In this document: positions 14,577-23,595 of the stretch, piece after piece
Numbering within the stretch: position 1 is the stretch's first letter
Layout: every line of letters begins with the position of its first letter
NCBI GenBank assembly: GCA_026399755.1
Contig: JAPLQI010000133.1
Coordinates: 1 to 64,000 of the forward strand
Reading direction: 5' to 3'
DNA: 64,000 nucleotides
DNA from: Pseudomonadota bacterium
GTDB taxonomy: Bacteria > Pseudomonadota > Gammaproteobacteria > Burkholderiales > Chitinibacteraceae
Translations under genes and position numbers: made by a program
Notes under the pieces: generated by a model
What the model saw: only the letters and a program-made list of their open reading frames with translations
What the model was told of the DNA's origin: nothing
Database searches by the model: none

Positions 14577-16769
14577 ATGGATCTCAGCAAAGCAAGGTTG
14601 ATTTTCTTTGAAGAAGCTTACGAGCTTTGTGACGCATTCGAAACAGCCCTTCTCGACCCAGACACCTATCCACCCTGCACAGAAACTTATAATTTAATCT
14701 TTCGTACCGCTCACACAATCAAAGGATCGGCGGGCATCTTTGGCCTTGAAGCCTTAGTTAAATTTGCCCATGTGGTCGAAAATGTACTGGAGCGGCTGCG
14801 CAGCGATCAACTCACCCTCACCGACGAGCTGGTCAATCTTTTATTAGCCAGCAACGATCACCTCAGACGGCTACTTCTTACCAGCGCCGCCAGCGAGCTA
14901 CAAGCCATGGTTGATTTACCCGAAGGCATCCCCTTACTCGCAAACCTAGAACAATATCAAACCGACCAAGTTGCCGTAGCCGCTACTCCAGATGCCGCAG
15001 CAGCTTTAGATACTAGCACCGACGCCTCCCCCCTCGCTGCCACATCGCTCTGGCACTTATCACTACGCTTTCATCCCAACACATTTCGGGATGGTTTTGA
15101 TCCACTGTCTTTTTTGCGCTATCTGCAAGGCATAGGCAGCATCAAAAATATTGATATGGTGTGGCGCAACTGGCCTCAAATTAGAACGTTCGATCCAACC
15201 GAATGTTTTATGGGCTTTGAAATCAGCATGGAGTCCGATGCCAGCTACGACAAAATCAGTGGCACTTTTGATTTTGTGATCGATGACAGCCTAATCGGCA
15301 TTCTGCCCCCTCACTCCTCATTAGCCGCTATTCGCACCCTCGCCCAACAGCTTTGCGAGCAACGCAATGAAGCGATAGCCGAGCAACTAGAGCGCTGGTG
15401 CAAGCACCATATCCTGACGCGGGAAGAGGCGATTCAAGTCGAAAATGGGCAATTCGGCGCATTAGAATCAAACCCTAGCGCCAGCTCAACCGACACACCC
15501 GACACACCCGACGCTCCCGACGCAGCCCCCGTAGGCACCAGCAAACCTAAAATAGTTCGCGCCGAAAACCAATCAATCCGCATTGAAACCGCAAAACTCG
15601 ACCGGCTGATTAATCGCGTCGGCGAATTAGTGATCGCCTCCTCAGGCACCAAACTAATCGCCCAGCACCGAGGCGACGCCGAGCTGATTGAATCTGTGGC
15701 GATTATCAACGCCTTAGTAGAAAGCATACGCGACGACGCGCTCACCTTACGCATGGTGCCGGTTGATGAAATCTTTAGCCGCTTTCCGCGCATGGTGCGA
15801 GAAGTTTCCAAGCAGCTCAACAAAAACATTCATCTTGAGATTAAGGGTGCAGAAACCGAAGTGGATAAATCCATGGTCGAAAAGCTGACCGATCCGCTGA
15901 TGCATATTATTCGCAATGCCGTAGATCATGGTTTGGAATCCGCAGAGCAGCGACTTGCCGCCAACAAGCCCGAAGTGGGCACGGTTACGCTCAATGCCTA
16001 TCACGATGCAGGCTCGGTGGTAGTAGAAATAAAAGACGACGGCGCGGGAATCAACCGCGAAAGAGTGCTGGCTAAAGCCATTGAGCGCGGGCTAATCAGC
16101 GAAGATCGGCAGCTGAGCGATCAAGAAACCCTGCAACTTATTTTTCTGCCGGGCTTTTCCACCGCCGATACCGTCAGCGATATTTCTGGGCGCGGCGTGG
16201 GCATGGATGTGGTGAAACGCAATATTGAATCTTTGCGGGGCGAAATTGAGATTTACTCCCGCCCCGGCGAAGGCTCCACCTTCCGGCTGCGGCTGCCGCT
16301 CACCCTCGCGATTATTGATGGCTTTCATGTTGAGGTGGGCGATTCTGCCCTCGTGATGCCGCTGGATATGATGATCGAATGCGTCGACATGCCGCCAGAA
16401 ACCATGAACCACAACACCCGCCAAGTGAATTTGCGCGGCGATTGGCTGCCGTTTATTTCGCTACGCGAGCTATTTGACTTGCCCATCAAAACGCAGCCGG
16501 AATTCATCGTTATTGTTCATTACGGCGAAAACCGTGCGGGCATCGTTGTAGACCGCCTGATCGGCGAATTACAAGCCGTGATTAAGCCTTTAGGGGATAT
16601 TTTTAAATCGCTACGTGGCATCAGTGGCTCCACCATCTTGGGTAATGGCAAGCCCGCGCTGGTACTCGATATTCCGCAACTTATACAACACGCTTGGCGA
16701 CGCGAACGAAGGCTGATTCGCCAACATACCGAAGCCATCGCCAAAGAAAAACAGCACCCTAACGCCTAA
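14577..16769 (+). CDS. cheA: Chemotaxis histidine kinase CheA
   Basis: This 730-residue CheA autophosphorylates and passes phosphate to CheY and CheB. The Hpt domain (residues 1-105) carries His46 in RTAHTIKGSAG. A CheY/CheB-binding region and an acidic Pro/Asp/Thr-rich linker (about 300-320) follow. The dimerisation helices start near 334 (IETAKLDRLINRVGELV). The ATPase has the N box HIIRNAVDHGLES, G1 DDGAGINRERV and G2 GRGVGMDVVKRN. The CheW-like regulatory domain occupies roughly 590-725. All catalytic elements look intact. It is followed after 22 bases by the first MCP gene. Confidence 0.95.
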   Translation: MDLSKARLIFFEEAYELCDAFETALLDPDTYPPCTETYNLIFRTAHTIKGSAGIFGLEALVKFAHVVENVLERLRSDQLTLTDELVNLLLASNDHLRRLLLTSAASELQAMVDLPEGIPLLANLEQYQTDQVAVAATPDAAAALDTSTDASPLAATSLWHLSLRFHPNTFRDGFDPLSFLRYLQGIGSIKNIDMVWRNWPQIRTFDPTECFMGFEISMESDASYDKISGTFDFVIDDSLIGILPPHSSLAAIRTLAQQLCEQRNEAIAEQLERWCKHHILTREEAIQVENGQFGALESNPSASSTDTPDTPDAPDAAPVGTSKPKIVRAENQSIRIETAKLDRLINRVGELVIASSGTKLIAQHRGDAELIESVAIINALVESIRDDALTLRMVPVDEIFSRFPRMVREVSKQLNKNIHLEIKGAETEVDKSMVEKLTDPLMHIIRNAVDHGLESAEQRLAANKPEVGTVTLNAYHDAGSVVVEIKDDGAGINRERVLAKAIERGLISEDRQLSDQETLQLIFLPGFSTADTVSDISGRGVGMDVVKRNIESLRGEIEIYSRPGEGSTFRLRLPLTLAIIDGFHVEVGDSALVMPLDMMIECVDMPPETMNHNTRQVNLRGDWLPFISLRELFDLPIKTQPEFIVIVHYGENRAGIVVDRLIGELQAVIKPLGDIFKSLRGISGSTILGNGKPALVLDIPQLIQHAWRRERRLIRQHTEAIAKEKQHPNA

Positions 16770-16791
16770 TTAATCACGTCTGGAGATCACC

Positions 16792-18450
16792 ATGAACTGG
16801 TTTCATAGTTGGCAAGTACGCAGCAAACTTATTCTTTCCTTTTTGATTGTGTTGCTGATGTTGTTTCTAGTGGCCTTGCTCGGCTACTCATCAACCAGCA
16901 AAACCAACGATCTGGTTTTCAATATGCATGCTAATCAGCTCACGCCGATTAAAGACGTAGCCAATGCGAATATGCAGGCTATTTACCATAATCGTGCTTT
17001 ATATCGCTATATCAGCGAAACCGAGCGCAGAGATATGGAGAGCACCGAAGCACGCATGAATAAATATGAAAGTCAGATGAATCAAGAGCTAGATAAATAT
17101 CGAAAAACAGACTTAACGCCCCCAGAGACGGATGCATTAAAACGCTTTGATGCCATTTGGCCCACCTATAAGGAACTCGCCAAAGAAGTCATGACACATT
17201 CCTATGCCGAGAAGGGGGATGGCAAAGAAAATAAACTCGCATTGGAAGCCATGCAACAAAGAGCAAGGCCTTCCTTTGATAAAGTAGACGATATTCTTAC
17301 AGAGATAGTTAATCTCAACGCAAAACTGGCAGATGCGGCGCTTGAAGATAGCAAAGTCGGCTATGCCAGCACAGTCAAAGAAATTAGCTTGCTATCGGCC
17401 ACGGCCATTGTGTTGGGCATCTTTTTGGCCTTTTTAGTGACCCGCAGCATTCTACGCCAACTGGGCGGCGACCCATCCTATGCAATGGAAGTGGTAGGCC
17501 GCGTAGCCGATGGCGATTTAGCCGTGCCAATTCGCCTACGCAGTGGGGATGACACCAGCTTACTGGCGTCGATCAAGGGCATGTCGCATAAGCTATCAGA
17601 CACCCTCACCGAAGTGGGCACCATGGCCAGCGCCATTAGCGGCGCATCAGAACAAGTCTCTGCCACCGCCAATTCGCTATCGCAAACCTCATCCGAGCTG
17701 GCGGCCAGCGTAGAGGAAACCAGCGCATCGGTTGAAGAAATGGCCTCAACCATCAACCAAAATGCTGACAATGCACGAGTCACCGAAGGCATTGCTTCTA
17801 AATCGGCAGGCAGCGCCACCGAAGGCGGCAAGGCCGTCGGCGATATGGTGCACGCCATGAAGGAAATCGCCTCACGCATTACGGTGATCAACGATATTGC
17901 CAATAAAACCGACTTACTCGCCATCAACGCGGCGATTGAAGCGGCACGGGCTGGCGAGCACGGCAAGGGCTTTGCCACCGTGGCTGTGGAAGTACGCAAA
18001 CTCGCCGAGCGCTCACAGGTAGCGGCCAAGGAAATTGGCGATTTAGCCGGCCGATCGGTCAGCGTTGCCGAGCGGGCTGGGGTTTTACTGCATGAAATGC
18101 TACCTGGCATCGACCAAACCGCCACGCTGGTGCAAGAGATTTCCGCCGCATCCCGCGAGCAGCGCACCGGTATCGAGCAAATCAATAGCGCGGTTACGCA
18201 AATTAATGGGGGCATGCAATCCTCGGCCGCGTCTGCTGAGGAGCTGAGCTCCACCTCTGAAGAGCTCAGTGCAACGGCCATGCAGCTGCAAGCACTGATG
18301 CAGCAATTTAATTTGCGCGGCAAAGGGGGGCGAAAATCCGTAGTGCAGCGCCCTCAAGCACGCAAAGCCCCTTTATCCATGCCCTCCGTCGCTCAATATG
18401 ACGAAGAATTTGAAGAAGATGTGGATAACGACAAATTCAGTAAATTTTAA
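16792..18450 (+). CDS. Methyl-accepting chemotaxis protein 1
   Basis: This 552-residue transmembrane receptor has membrane helix 1 at about residues 10-32, a periplasmic four-helix-bundle-type sensor domain to about 188, membrane helix 2 near 195-215, then HAMP and the cytoplasmic signalling hairpin. The tip reads [20 protein letters not shown] (near 375-395). Glu/Gln-rich methylation helices flank it, and it ends in DNDKFSKF. From the second membrane helix on it is nearly identical to the second receptor at 19420-21054, while the sensor domains differ, so the two should feed different ligands into the same kinase. No CheR-tethering pentapeptide of the NWETF kind is present. Confidence 0.93.
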   Translation: MNWFHSWQVRSKLILSFLIVLLMLFLVALLGYSSTSKTNDLVFNMHANQLTPIKDVANANMQAIYHNRALYRYISETERRDMESTEARMNKYESQMNQELDKYRKTDLTPPETDALKRFDAIWPTYKELAKEVMTHSYAEKGDGKENKLALEAMQQRARPSFDKVDDILTEIVNLNAKLADAALEDSKVGYASTVKEISLLSATAIVLGIFLAFLVTRSILRQLGGDPSYAMEVVGRVADGDLAVPIRLRSGDDTSLLASIKGMSHKLSDTLTEVGTMASAISGASEQVSATANSLSQTSSELAASVEETSASVEEMASTINQNADNARVTEGIASKSAGSATEGGKAVGDMVHAMKEIASRITVINDIANKTDLLAINAAIEAARAGEHGKGFATVAVEVRKLAERSQVAAKEIGDLAGRSVSVAERAGVLLHEMLPGIDQTATLVQEISAASREQRTGIEQINSAVTQINGGMQSSAASAEELSSTSEELSATAMQLQALMQQFNLRGKGGRKSVVQRPQARKAPLSMPSVAQYDEEFEEDVDNDKFSKF

Positions 18451-18461
18451 GGAGCAAGACC

Positions 18462-19001
18462 ATGAAAGAGCGTCTTGATCCCACCGCTATCAAGCACGAC
18501 AACAAGTTTCATTGCGTTACTTTTATCTTGGGCGAGGATCTCTTTGGCATACAAATTAACTTTATCCGCGAAATCATCGAGTTCGATGGCATTACCCATG
18601 TGCCCATGATGCCCAGCTTTGTGCGCGGCATTATTAATCTACGAGGCTCGGTGGTGCCAGTAATTGATTTATCGGTACGCTTTGGGCGAGAACAAACCCA
18701 GCTAAAACCCACTACCTGCGTTGCGATTCTCTCCTTGCCGGGGGTGGAGAGCGGCTACAGTGAAGTGGGCGTACTGCTGGATGCGGTATGCGAAGTGCTG
18801 GAAATACCGATGGAAGAAATCGACCCGTCCCCCAACTTTGGGGCCAGCGTCAGTGGTGATTTTATCCAAGGCATTGCCACCATTAATGAGCGCTTCGCCA
18901 TTTTGCTGAATGTACAAAGGGCTTTGTCCATCGCCGAGCTGAACGCCATGTCTGAAACCGTGATGCAGATGCATTTTGCTGAAGATGCCGAGGTGAGCTA
19001 A
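18462..19001 (+). CDS. cheW: CheW adaptor, copy 1
   Basis: This 179-residue CheW couples receptors to CheA. The family core is intact: FILGEDLFGIQINFIREII, then MPSFVRGIINLRGSVVPVIDL and an ILLNVQRAL C-terminal helix. The protein is almost identical to the second CheW at 21066-21605; I see only a few differences, such as Ala/Gly before VCEVLEI and the last residues. The DNA is also nearly the same, so the duplication is recent or kept alike by gene conversion. Its stop overlaps the ATG of the broken cheR. Confidence 0.93.
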   Translation: MKERLDPTAIKHDNKFHCVTFILGEDLFGIQINFIREIIEFDGITHVPMMPSFVRGIINLRGSVVPVIDLSVRFGREQTQLKPTTCVAILSLPGVESGYSEVGVLLDAVCEVLEIPMEEIDPSPNFGASVSGDFIQGIATINERFAILLNVQRALSIAELNAMSETVMQMHFAEDAEVS

Positions 19002-19021
19002 TGCCCAGCATGGGATCTCCC

Positions 19022-19188
19022 CCAATCCTATCAACTTAAGGCAAAAAACAGGACTAAGTCTGGTTTTGCGTAGGGTGTGCAAGTCGTTTTTCTTGCGCAC
19101 CGTTTTCGGTGCACAACGACTACGTCGTTGTACACCCTAGGAAATACCGATTTAATCTTAAGAAAAGAGCTTAAGTTGATAGGATTGG
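19022..19188. mobile_element. MITE-like element inside the cheR remnant
   Basis: Perfect 19-base terminal inverted repeats (CCAATCCTATCAACTTAAG at 19022-19040 and its reverse complement at 19170-19188) bound 167 bases with no coding frame. Comparing the cheR remnant with the intact cheR shows this block is extra, so it is an insertion. It contains a full copy of the 70-base TAGGGTG hairpin (19071-19139). I see no clear target duplication; both sides are C-rich. Confidence 0.8.
19071..19139 (-). repeat. TAGGGTG...CACCCTA hairpin repeat, copy 1
   Basis: This 69-base imperfect palindrome starts TAGGGTGTGCAAGTCG and ends TCGTTGTACACCCTA. Other copies are at 26817-26886, 59326-59394 and a half copy at 24945-24987. 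This copy is in the opposite orientation to the others, with the CGACGTAGTCGTTG arm on the right. Confidence 0.85.
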
Positions 19189-19419
19189 CCCCCCCCTTTG
19201 ATTTACCAGAGTCGGGCCCCATTTTGAGCGCCGTGGAGTTTGAGCAGTTTCCTACTTTTATTTTTACCGAAGCGGGCATTGATATGCCACTCAGTAAACG
19301 AGCGCTAATTCAATCAAGCCCATCCACTCGTCCACGTTAATTGGGGCTCAACAGCATTAAGCAAGGAAAACCACTAACCTCAAATACTACTAGTCAGCAT
19401 CTGCAAAAAGGAAATCAAA

Positions 19420-21054
19420 ATGAACTGGTTTCACAATATTCGTATCCACGTCAAGCTGGCTATCGGCTATGGCCTTATTTTACTATTAATGGCGGGGATT
19501 CTCTGGACAGGTATCAGCAGCTTGACACTGATGAGCGAGCAAACACAAGAGATTGTGGGTGATCGATATTCTAAAGTTGATACATCTAATCGCATCATTA
19601 TCAACGCACTCAATAATGGCCGCTCAATTAGAAATATGGTTTTGGTCGAGCCTGCTGAGCAAGAAAAAGACAAGGCTGATATTGAAAAACGCCGAGCCGA
19701 AAATAAAGCGTTGCTTGATCAGTTAGACAAAACCATCAATACCACAAAAGGGAGGGATGGATACAATAAAATAATGTCCATGAGAAATACATTGAACGAT
19801 AACTACACTACCTTTTATGGCTTGGCGGCACAAACAGATCACAAACCTGCCATTTATTTTTTACTCAAAGAATTTGCTCCTAGCAATACCGCCTACGCAG
19901 AAGCATTAAATGAATTTGGTGATTTCCAACAAGAACAAATGCTGAAGCTTGGCAAGGAATCAAAAGCCAACGCCGCAAATGCACGTAGTTTGATGCTGCT
20001 ATCAGGTGGAATAGCGCTAGTTATCACCATCTTGCTCGCCCTATTAATTACCCGCAGCATTTTGCGGCAGCTTGGCGGCGACCCATCCTACGCAATGGAA
20101 GTGGTTGCTCGTGTCGCTGAAGGCAATTTAGCCGCCCCTATCCGCCTGCGTGAAAACGACGACTCCAGCCTTTTGGCCTCGATCAAAGGCATGGCTCACC
20201 GCCTATCTGACACTCTTACCGAAGTGGGCACTATGGCCAGCGCTATTAGCGGCGCATCGGAGCAAGTCTCTGCCACCGCCAATTCCCTATCGCAAACTTC
20301 ATCCCAGCTAGCGGCCAGCGTAGAGCAAACCAGCGCTTCGGTTGAAGAAATGGCCTCAACCATTAACCAAAACGCCGATAACGCAAGAGTTACCGATGGC
20401 ATTGCTTCTAAATCGGCGGGCAGCGCCACTGCAGGCGGCAAAGCTGTCGGCGATATGGTGCACGCCATGAAGGAAATCGCCTCACGCATTACCGTAATCA
20501 ATGATATTGCCAACAAAACCGATCTACTCGCCATTAACGCGGCGATTGAAGCGGCACGGGCTGGCGAGCACGGCAAGGGCTTTGCCACTGTAGCTGTGGA
20601 AGTACGCAAGTTGGCGGAACGCTCACAGGTGGCGGCCAAGGAAATTGGCGATTTAGCCGGCCGATCGGTCAGCGTTGCCGAGCGGGCGGGCGTTTTACTA
20701 CATGAAATGCTACCTGGCATCGACCAAACCGCCACGCTGGTGCAAGAGATTTCCGCCGCATCCCGCGAGCAGCGCACCGGTATCGAGCAAATCAATACTG
20801 CGGTTACGCAAATTAATGGGGGCATGCAATCCTCGGCCGCGTCTGCTGAGGAGCTAAGCTCCACCTCAGAAGAGCTCAGTGCAACGGCCATGCAGCTGCA
20901 AGCGCTGATGCAGCAATTTAATTTGCGTGGCACAAAAAATAATCGCAAGTCCACGCCTCTGCGCCCCAAAGCCGCTTTATCCGCGCCCACCGCCGCTCAA
21001 TACGACGAAGAATTTGAAGACGATGTGGATAACGATAAATTCAGCAAATTTTAA
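19420..21054 (+). CDS. Methyl-accepting chemotaxis protein 2
   Basis: This 544-residue receptor is organised like the one at 16792: MNWFHNI start, membrane helix 1 at about 12-32, a four-helix-bundle-type periplasmic domain to about 185 and membrane helix 2 near 188-208. HAMP and a signalling hairpin with [20 protein letters not shown] near 366-386 follow, with the same DNDKFSKF tail. The periplasmic part is clearly different from copy 1 apart from the first few residues, whereas the cytoplasmic part is nearly identical at protein and DNA level. This means either a duplication followed by fast sensor divergence or exchange of a sensor module. Confidence 0.93.
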   Translation: MNWFHNIRIHVKLAIGYGLILLLMAGILWTGISSLTLMSEQTQEIVGDRYSKVDTSNRIIINALNNGRSIRNMVLVEPAEQEKDKADIEKRRAENKALLDQLDKTINTTKGRDGYNKIMSMRNTLNDNYTTFYGLAAQTDHKPAIYFLLKEFAPSNTAYAEALNEFGDFQQEQMLKLGKESKANAANARSLMLLSGGIALVITILLALLITRSILRQLGGDPSYAMEVVARVAEGNLAAPIRLRENDDSSLLASIKGMAHRLSDTLTEVGTMASAISGASEQVSATANSLSQTSSQLAASVEQTSASVEEMASTINQNADNARVTDGIASKSAGSATAGGKAVGDMVHAMKEIASRITVINDIANKTDLLAINAAIEAARAGEHGKGFATVAVEVRKLAERSQVAAKEIGDLAGRSVSVAERAGVLLHEMLPGIDQTATLVQEISAASREQRTGIEQINTAVTQINGGMQSSAASAEELSSTSEELSATAMQLQALMQQFNLRGTKNNRKSTPLRPKAALSAPTAAQYDEEFEDDVDNDKFSKF

Positions 21055-21065
21055 GGAGCAAGACC

Positions 21066-21605
21066 ATGAAAGAGCGTCTTGATCCCACCGCTATCAAGCA
21101 CGACAACAAGTTTCATTGCGTTACTTTTATCTTGGGCGAGGATCTCTTTGGCATACAAATTAACTTTATCCGTGAAATCATCGAGTTTGATGGCATTACC
21201 CATGTACCCATGATGCCCAGCTTTGTGCGCGGCATTATTAATCTACGTGGCTCGGTGGTGCCGGTGATTGATTTGTCGGTGCGCTTTGGGCGAGAGCAAA
21301 CCCAGCTAAAACCCACCACCTGCGTCGCAATCCTCTCCCTGCCGGGGGTGGAGAGCGGCTACAGTGAGGTGGGCGTGCTGCTGGATGGGGTGTGCGAAGT
21401 GCTAGAAATACCGATGGAAGAAATAGACCCGTCCCCCAACTTTGGGGCCAGCGTCAGTGGTGATTTTATCCAAGGCATTGCCACCATTAATGAGCGCTTC
21501 GCCATTTTGCTTAATGTACAAAGGGCTTTGTCCATCGCCGAGCTGAACGCCATGTCTGAAACCGTGATGCAGATGCATTTTGCTGATGAAACCGAGGTAG
21601 CCTAA
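21066..21605 (+). CDS. cheW: CheW adaptor, copy 2
   Basis: This 179-residue CheW is a near-duplicate of the copy at 18462-19001, with the same start KERLDPTAIKHDNKFHCVTF. It carries Gly instead of Ala in LLDGVCEVLE and ends in DETEVA. It lies 11 bases after the second MCP, and its TAA overlaps the ATG of the intact cheR by one base (TAATG), so translation is probably coupled. The two CheW proteins should be interchangeable in binding CheA and the receptors. Confidence 0.93.
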   Translation: MKERLDPTAIKHDNKFHCVTFILGEDLFGIQINFIREIIEFDGITHVPMMPSFVRGIINLRGSVVPVIDLSVRFGREQTQLKPTTCVAILSLPGVESGYSEVGVLLDGVCEVLEIPMEEIDPSPNFGASVSGDFIQGIATINERFAILLNVQRALSIAELNAMSETVMQMHFADETEVA

Positions 21606-22468
21606 TGCCCAGCAAGGAACCTCAAAACCCATTTGACTTACCAGAGTCGGGCCCCATTTTGAGCGCCGTGGAGTTTGAGCAGTTTCGCTATTTTATTTTT
21701 ACCGAAGCGGGCATTGATATGCCGCCCAGTAAACGGGCGCTGATTCAATCCAGATTATCCTCACGCCTGCGTGAATTGGGGCTAGACAACTTTAGTAGCT
21801 ATTGGCGGATACTTAAGCAGCCCGATAACGCCGCCGAGCGGCAAAAAGCCATTAATTTGCTTTCAACCAACGAGACTTACTTTTACCGCGAGTCAGAACA
21901 TTTCTCTTGGCTGCAATTCCATTTATTAGAATTAGAAAAACAGAAAAAAGGCCCAATCAAAATCTGGTCTGCGGCATGCTCTACCGGCGAAGAGCCTTAT
22001 ACTATTGCCATCGTGCTAGCTGAAACCTTGGGCATTAACGGCAATTGGTCGCTTTATGCATCCGATATCAATACGCGTGTCACAGCAATAGCCAAACGGG
22101 CGGTCTATCCTTTAGAGCGGGTTAAAAAAACCCCGCCGCATTTATGGCAAAAATATTTTTTACGAGGCCGCGATGAATACGCAGGACAAATACGCGTCAT
22201 CCCTGAGCTTATCAACCGCATCCATTTTTTTAATTTGAATTTATTACAGCCCAAAAATTTTAATCAGTATGATTTCGATATCGTTTTTTTACGCAATGTG
22301 CTTATTTATTTTAATGAAGATACCAAACAAACGGCCTTAAGTAATGTATGCAGCAAGATTGTAGAAGGGGGGCATTTATTGATCAGCCATGCTGAGTCGA
22401 TACGAAATAAAGAATTACCGCTCACAATGGAAGCACCATCTCGCTACCGCTTAAGTAAACCTACCTAA
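21605..22468 (+). CDS. cheR: Chemotaxis protein methyltransferase CheR
   Basis: This 287-residue S-adenosylmethionine-dependent methyltransferase modifies receptor glutamates. The N-terminal helical domain (SKRALIQSRLSSRLRELGL) is followed by the NETYFYRESEHF substrate-binding stretch. The SAM motif is WSAACSTGEEPYTIAI, with ASDINTRVTAIAKRAVY after it and FDIVFLRNVLIYFNEDTK near the end. It is the intact version of the remnant at 19001. It is followed after 12 bases by cheB. A second, different cheR lies at 26991-27806 on the other strand. Confidence 0.93.
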   Translation: MPSKEPQNPFDLPESGPILSAVEFEQFRYFIFTEAGIDMPPSKRALIQSRLSSRLRELGLDNFSSYWRILKQPDNAAERQKAINLLSTNETYFYRESEHFSWLQFHLLELEKQKKGPIKIWSAACSTGEEPYTIAIVLAETLGINGNWSLYASDINTRVTAIAKRAVYPLERVKKTPPHLWQKYFLRGRDEYAGQIRVIPELINRIHFFNLNLLQPKNFNQYDFDIVFLRNVLIYFNEDTKQTALSNVCSKIVEGGHLLISHAESIRNKELPLTMEAPSRYRLSKPT

Positions 22469-22480
22469 ACAGGTGCTGGC

Positions 22481-23587
22481 ATGGTAATTAATGTTCTGAT
22501 TGTTGATGATTCTGCCGTGGTAAGAGAAATCGTAACGCAGGTACTTAGCTCTACCTCGGATATCAAAGTAATGGCCGCCGTGCCCGACCCTATCTTTGCC
22601 ATGCAAAGAATGAAAATTAAATGGCCAGATGTGATTGTGCTGGACATTGAAATGCCGCGCATGGATGGCCTGACCTTTCTACGCAAAATCATGGCAGAGC
22701 GCCCCACGCCCGTGGTGATTTGCTCATCGCTCACCGAAAAAGGGGCCGACATTACCATCGACGCCATGTCAGCAGGCGCAATAGCGATCGTCACTAAACC
22801 CACACTCAACCTCAAAGCTTTTTTAGAAGGCGCTGGCAATGATCTTATTCAGGAAGTGAGAGCGGCATCGATGGCCCGTCTGGGGTCAATTAAGCCTAGG
22901 CCAGCAGCCAGTCCCCGCCCAAACACGCACGCTAGTCAGCATGATCACCTAACACCCGCCCCCAAACTCACCGCAGATGCCATGCTGGAAGCACCTTCTG
23001 GCAAGGCGATGTTTCGCACCACAGATCGGCTGATTGCCATAGGCACCTCAACAGGCGGCACGCAGGCGCTGGAATTTTTGCTGCCACAATTGCAAGTTAA
23101 CTGCCCAGCCGTGGTGGTGGTTCAACATATGCCTGAGAAATTTACAACGGCGTTTGCTGAGCGCTTAAATCGCCTCTGTAAAGTAGAAGTGCTGGAAGCA
23201 AAAGATGGTGACCGCTTAATTCCTGGTGTCGTGCTGATTGCACCCGGCGGGCGGCATTTATTGGTAAAACGCAGCGGCGCTCAATATATTGCCGAAGTCA
23301 AAGATGGGCCGCTGGTTTCTCGGCACAAGCCATCGGTAGATGTGCTGTTTCGCTCGGTAGCGATCAGCGCAGGCGGCAATGCACTGGGGGTAATCATGAC
23401 GGGGATGGGCGACGATGGGGCACGCGGCCTTCGTGAAATGCACGATGCAGGGGCGCGCACCCTCGCTCAAGATGAAGAGAGCTGCGTAGTGTTTGGCATG
23501 CCCAAAGAAGCGATTGCCCATGGCGGGATTAGTGAGGTTCATTCCCTCACTCATATCGCAAATATACTTTCAGCACTAAAGGGATAA
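22481..23587 (+). CDS. cheB: Chemotaxis methylesterase CheB
   Basis: This 368-residue protein demethylates and deamidates receptors when phosphorylated by CheA. The receiver domain (residues 1-120) has IVDDSA and the Asp in [12 protein letters not shown] linker of about 60 residues follows, and the esterase domain has its catalytic Ser in [10 protein letters not shown] (near 188), His in VVQHMPEKF and Asp in [12 protein letters not shown]. All three catalytic residues are present. It completes the adaptation pair with cheR. I see no cheD in the cluster. Confidence 0.95.
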   Translation: MVINVLIVDDSAVVREIVTQVLSSTSDIKVMAAVPDPIFAMQRMKIKWPDVIVLDIEMPRMDGLTFLRKIMAERPTPVVICSSLTEKGADITIDAMSAGAIAIVTKPTLNLKAFLEGAGNDLIQEVRAASMARLGSIKPRPAASPRPNTHASQHDHLTPAPKLTADAMLEAPSGKAMFRTTDRLIAIGTSTGGTQALEFLLPQLQVNCPAVVVVQHMPEKFTTAFAERLNRLCKVEVLEAKDGDRLIPGVVLIAPGGRHLLVKRSGAQYIAEVKDGPLVSRHKPSVDVLFRSVAISAGGNALGVIMTGMGDDGARGLREMHDAGARTLAQDEESCVVFGMPKEAIAHGGISEVHSLTHIANILSALKG

Positions 23588-23595
23588 CGCTCATC

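Larger units (their letters stand above)
19001..19355 (+). pseudogene. cheR: Truncated cheR copy interrupted by a MITE-like element
   Basis: The sequence starts with the same ATGCCCAGCA as the intact cheR at 21605 and stays recognisable to about 19355, corresponding to the first 50 or so codons (FDLPESGPILSAVEFEQF and ITEAGIDM-like stretches). It is interrupted by a 167-base element (19022-19188), which brings a stop after 12 codons. A nonsense change then follows (CGT-TAA where the intact copy has CGT-GAA), and the homology ends before the methyltransferase domain. The remnant cannot encode an active enzyme. It shows that the duplicated unit once extended from the mcp into cheR. Confidence 0.88.

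Noticed and set aside
17478-18323. Long antisense frames inside both MCP genes (also 20196-20990)
   Set aside because: They mirror the Ser/Ala/Thr-rich codon pattern of the receptors. Their presence in both copies follows from the duplication. No start signal was seen.
19077-19340. 88-codon frame across the MITE and the cheR remnant
   Set aside because: It is a chance fusion of repeat sequence with the decayed cheR; there is no ribosome binding site.
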